From JADCRZ01 sp039921525 (GTDB taxonomy: Bacteria; Bacteroidota; Bacteroidia; Chitinophagales; Chitinophagaceae): 64,000 nucleotides of DNA. Location of the stretch: positions 1 to 64,000 of the forward strand of contig JBDSBP010000348.1 in assembly GCA_039921525.1 (NCBI GenBank), given 5' to 3'. A model generated the notes under the pieces. It was not told the DNA's origin. It made no database searches and saw nothing but the letters and a program-made list of their open reading frames with translations. Below, piece after piece: positions 61,618 through 64,000 of the stretch. Numbering within the stretch: position 1 is the first letter of the stretch; each line of letters begins with the position of its first letter. The position numbers were made by a program, and so were the translations under genes.

Positions 61618-63798
61618 ATGTTATTAGAAAAAAATACCAGCAGAAGGAAATTTCTAAAAATCAGTTCCATCACCGGTGGTGGTCTTATGTTAGGGTTCAG
61701 TTGGTTTAGCGCTGAAGCCAAAGCACCTGTGGTTATCAACGCTGCGGCCTTTGCAGGAAACCTGGATTTCAATAGTTATCTTTCTATCTCAACCGATGGG
61801 TTGATAACTATCTATTCTCCCAACCCTGAACTGGGACAAAATATAATGACTTCTTTCCCGATGATTGTAGCGGAAGAGCTGGATGCAGACTGGAAAAAAG
61901 TAAAAGTGGTACAGGCCGTACTGGATAAAAAATTTGACCGGCAACTTACCGGCGGCAGTGGTGCCGTTCCACATTCATGGAAACTCTTAAGAAATGCCGG
62001 GGCAACAGCAAGATATATGTTGGTTCAGGCTGCTGCCAAACGCTGGAACGTACTGGCAGATGAATGTACTACAAGTGATAGTTTTGTTATTCATGCAAAA
62101 ACCGGTAAAAAACTAGGTTATGGAGAACTTGCAGACGATGCAGCCAAGATTACCGTCCCTGCAGAAATTAAATGGAAAGACCGGAAAGATTTCAAACTCA
62201 TCGGCAAAGAAGTAAGAAATGTTGCCAATAACGATATTGCAACAGGCAAACCACTATTTGGTATGGATTTTTACTGGGAAGGCATGGTATTCGCCATGAT
62301 CCAGCGCCCGGAAGCTTTTGGTACCAAAATAAAATCTGTTGACGCGGCTGCCGCTAAAGCAATGCCGGGAATCATTGATGTGGTAACTTTTAAAAATAAT
62401 GTGGCCGTTGTTGGTAAATCAACATGGGAAGTGATGAAAGCCAGGAAAGTTTTAAAGATAGAATATGAAAAAGATGGAAACATTGAAAGTACTGCCGATC
62501 ACAATAAGATTTTTCTTTCTTTATTAGAGGAAGGTAAAGTGACCGTACGCCGGAAGGATGGAGATGTGGATGCCGCTTTTAAAAATGCCGCTAAAATTAT
62601 CAAGAGCGATTACCAGTGCCCGTTCTTATCGCACAGCCCTATGGAACCCATGAACTTTTTCGCGCATGTTCGACCTGATGGCATAGAATTGATAGGGCCA
62701 ACTCAAACACCGGCTAGCGCCCGCCAGGCAACTTCTAAATTATTAAACGTACCGGAGGATAAGATCACTTTACAGATTACCCGCCTGGGCGGTGGATTTG
62801 GCAGACGCCTTAAGTTTGATTATGTAACCGAAGCAGCTGAATTATCAAGCATTATTAAAGCCCCGGTAAAATTAATATGGACACGTGAAGATGATATGAC
62901 CGGAGGAAGTTATCGCCCGGCTGTACGTTACCGTTTTGAAGCCGCTTTAGATGCTTCAGGAAATATGATTGGATATAAATTAAGAGGGGCGGGTATTAAT
63001 TCCGGCAACTCCACCCGCGAGGATAATTTTCCGGCAGGTGCAGTGGATAATTTATTAATTGATTCAGTTGAACATCCCTCTCCTATAACCACTGGTGCAT
63101 GGCGCGCTCCCATCACTAATTTCCTGGCTTATGCCGAACAGGCTTTTTTGGATGAAGTTGCTCACGCAGCAGGCAAAGACCCTATAAAATTCAGACTGGA
63201 ATTATTAGAGAAAGCCAAAAGCAAACCTGCAGGTGCTATTAAATATGATATTGACCGGACGATCGGCGTTATTAAATTAGTTTCAGAAAAATCGGGTTGG
63301 GGAACCAAGAAAAACGTGTTCCAGGGTTTCAGCGTTTATTTCTCCCATCGATCATACGTAGCACAGGTTTGCGAAGTAGCCATGAAGGACGGTAAACCCG
63401 TTATTAAAAAGGTATACGCCGCTGCAGATTGTGGCCAGGTTGTAAACCTGAGCGGTGCACGTCAGCAGGTAAGGGGTGGAATTACAGATGGAATGGGTCA
63501 TGCTATGTACGGTAAACTTTCATTTAAAGACGGCGCTGCCGAACAAAAGAATTTTAATAATTACCGGCTTATCCGTATGAAAGAGATCGCGGAGATAGAA
63601 CCTTATTTTGTGGATAATGGTATTGAACCAACAGGATTGGGAGAACCGGCACTTCCACCAACAGGTGGGGCGGTAGCTAATGCGATTTTTAAAGCAACCG
63701 GCAAACGGTTGAGAAATCAGCCGTTTATGGAAGAAGATATTTTTAAAGCACCCACAAAAGTGCCGGCAAGTAAGTTGAAGACGGAGAAGAAAGCGTAA
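61618..63798 (+). CDS. Molybdopterin-binding subunit, isoquinoline 1-oxidoreductase beta-like, Tat-exported
   Basis: A 726-residue large subunit. The twin-arginine leader is NTSRRKFLKISSITGGGLML (R9, R10), so the folded complex is probably exported with its cofactor and small subunit. Cofactor-binding landmarks are TRLGGGFGRRLKFDYVTEAA, TGAWRAPITNFLAYAEQAFL and the catalytic Glu E676 in GLGEPALPPTGGAVANA. It hydroxylates an aldehyde or N-heterocycle in the periplasm. The substrate cannot be read from sequence. The gene is co-transcribed with the 2Fe-2S subunit. Confidence 0.92.
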   Translation: MLLEKNTSRRKFLKISSITGGGLMLGFSWFSAEAKAPVVINAAAFAGNLDFNSYLSISTDGLITIYSPNPELGQNIMTSFPMIVAEELDADWKKVKVVQAVLDKKFDRQLTGGSGAVPHSWKLLRNAGATARYMLVQAAAKRWNVLADECTTSDSFVIHAKTGKKLGYGELADDAAKITVPAEIKWKDRKDFKLIGKEVRNVANNDIATGKPLFGMDFYWEGMVFAMIQRPEAFGTKIKSVDAAAAKAMPGIIDVVTFKNNVAVVGKSTWEVMKARKVLKIEYEKDGNIESTADHNKIFLSLLEEGKVTVRRKDGDVDAAFKNAAKIIKSDYQCPFLSHSPMEPMNFFAHVRPDGIELIGPTQTPASARQATSKLLNVPEDKITLQITRLGGGFGRRLKFDYVTEAAELSSIIKAPVKLIWTREDDMTGGSYRPAVRYRFEAALDASGNMIGYKLRGAGINSGNSTREDNFPAGAVDNLLIDSVEHPSPITTGAWRAPITNFLAYAEQAFLDEVAHAAGKDPIKFRLELLEKAKSKPAGAIKYDIDRTIGVIKLVSEKSGWGTKKNVFQGFSVYFSHRSYVAQVCEVAMKDGKPVIKKVYAAADCGQVVNLSGARQQVRGGITDGMGHAMYGKLSFKDGAAEQKNFNNYRLIRMKEIAEIEPYFVDNGIEPTGLGEPALPPTGGAVANAIFKATGKRLRNQPFMEEDIFKAPTKVPASKLKTEKKA

Positions 63799-63807
63799 AT
63801 GATAATG

Positions 63808-63856
63808 GTTAATTGTTAATGGTTAATTATTAATGGTTAGTTGTTAATTGTCAATG
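63808..63856. repeat. Heptanucleotide array, GTTAATK family
   Basis: Seven exact-register units (GTTAATT, GTTAATG, GTTAATT, ATTAATG, GTTAGTT, GTTAATT, GTCAATG) begin 9 bp after the stop codon of the molybdopterin subunit. Confidence 0.88.
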
Positions 63857-63900
63857 ATATGGCGACTTGCATTAACATCATCGAATAGAATCATGTGGCA

Positions 63901-63960
63901 TAAACCTATAAGGTTTGAACCCGGAGTTCCGACACTAAAAAAGCAAACCTTATAGGTTTA
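63901..63960. repeat. Dispersed 60-bp inverted-repeat element, copy 2
   Basis: Seventeen-base perfect arms (TAAACCTATAAGGTTTG and complement) flank exactly 26 bases. The arms equal those at 11512-11569, and 16 of the 26 loop bases are identical. Confidence 0.85.
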
Positions 63961-64000
63961 ATCGAAGTTTTACCGAAACCATAGGGGGGATTTTGTCAGC

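Overview
This 64 kb window looks like a chromosomal segment of a Bacteroidota bacterium, most likely of the Chitinophagia type. That placement is an inference from family content: a type IX secretion sorting tail on the ice-binding protein, several DUF1080/ThuA/Gfo-Idh-MocA sugar genes, a DUF5118-type zinc metalloprotease, an ORF6N protein, and weak ribosome binding sites with AT-rich intergenic DNA. No rRNA, tRNA, IS element or CRISPR array was seen.

Layout. (1) 1-7 kb: the tail of an unknown gene, a HEAT-repeat/double-DUF1080 exported protein, a Gfo/Idh/MocA oxidoreductase and a CrtI-like FAD oxidoreductase. (2) 7-11.5 kb: a sugar transferase with a G9 tract in its coding sequence, a tandem ice-binding-domain protein with a T9SS tail, and a clan-A glycoside hydrolase. 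(3) 11.8-17.5 kb: a transglutaminase/Anbu pair, an ORF6N protein whose coding palindrome is repeated just after its stop codon, a lipoprotein zinc metalloprotease and a small exported protein. (4) 17.8-21.1 kb: ThuA, DUF1080 and a GntP-type permease. (5) 21.2-49.3 kb: a contractile injection system (CIS) on the minus strand, described below. (6) 50.5-64 kb: GH24 lysozyme, DNA ligase D, two more Gfo/Idh/MocA proteins, an LEA-like 11-mer repeat protein, a double SGNH hydrolase, an amidohydrolase, and a two-subunit molybdenum hydroxylase (2Fe-2S plus molybdopterin subunit).

The central feature is the 28 kb CIS cluster. In order of transcription it encodes sheath, two tube proteins, DUF5908, a LysM baseplate protein, spike, PAAR tip, gp25, a gpJ-like baseplate protein, an Afp12-like baseplate protein and a CIS tape-measure-family protein. 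It then continues on the same strand into a vWA protein, a PP2C phosphatase with a transmembrane segment and a periplasmic domain, and two paralogous transmembrane kinase-like proteins carrying Ig-like repeats and a TIG domain. The vWA/PP2C/kinase set resembles the TerY-P triad and recalls the PpkA/PppA switch of type VI secretion. No AAA+ ATPase, DUF4255 cap, tail fibre or recognisable toxin is present in the window. A reasonable inference is a phospho-regulated, possibly membrane-docked CIS.

A second striking feature is a set of tandem 7-bp repeat families (TGATAGC, ACCTCAY, ATTACGA, ATTGACS, GTTAATK, GTTTAAR). They sit almost exclusively in intergenic DNA, usually starting within about 20 bp of a stop codon, and often occur as inverted pairs able to form long hairpins. 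Three copies inside the CIS cluster share a small internal hairpin, and between two of them the stem carries compensatory base changes.
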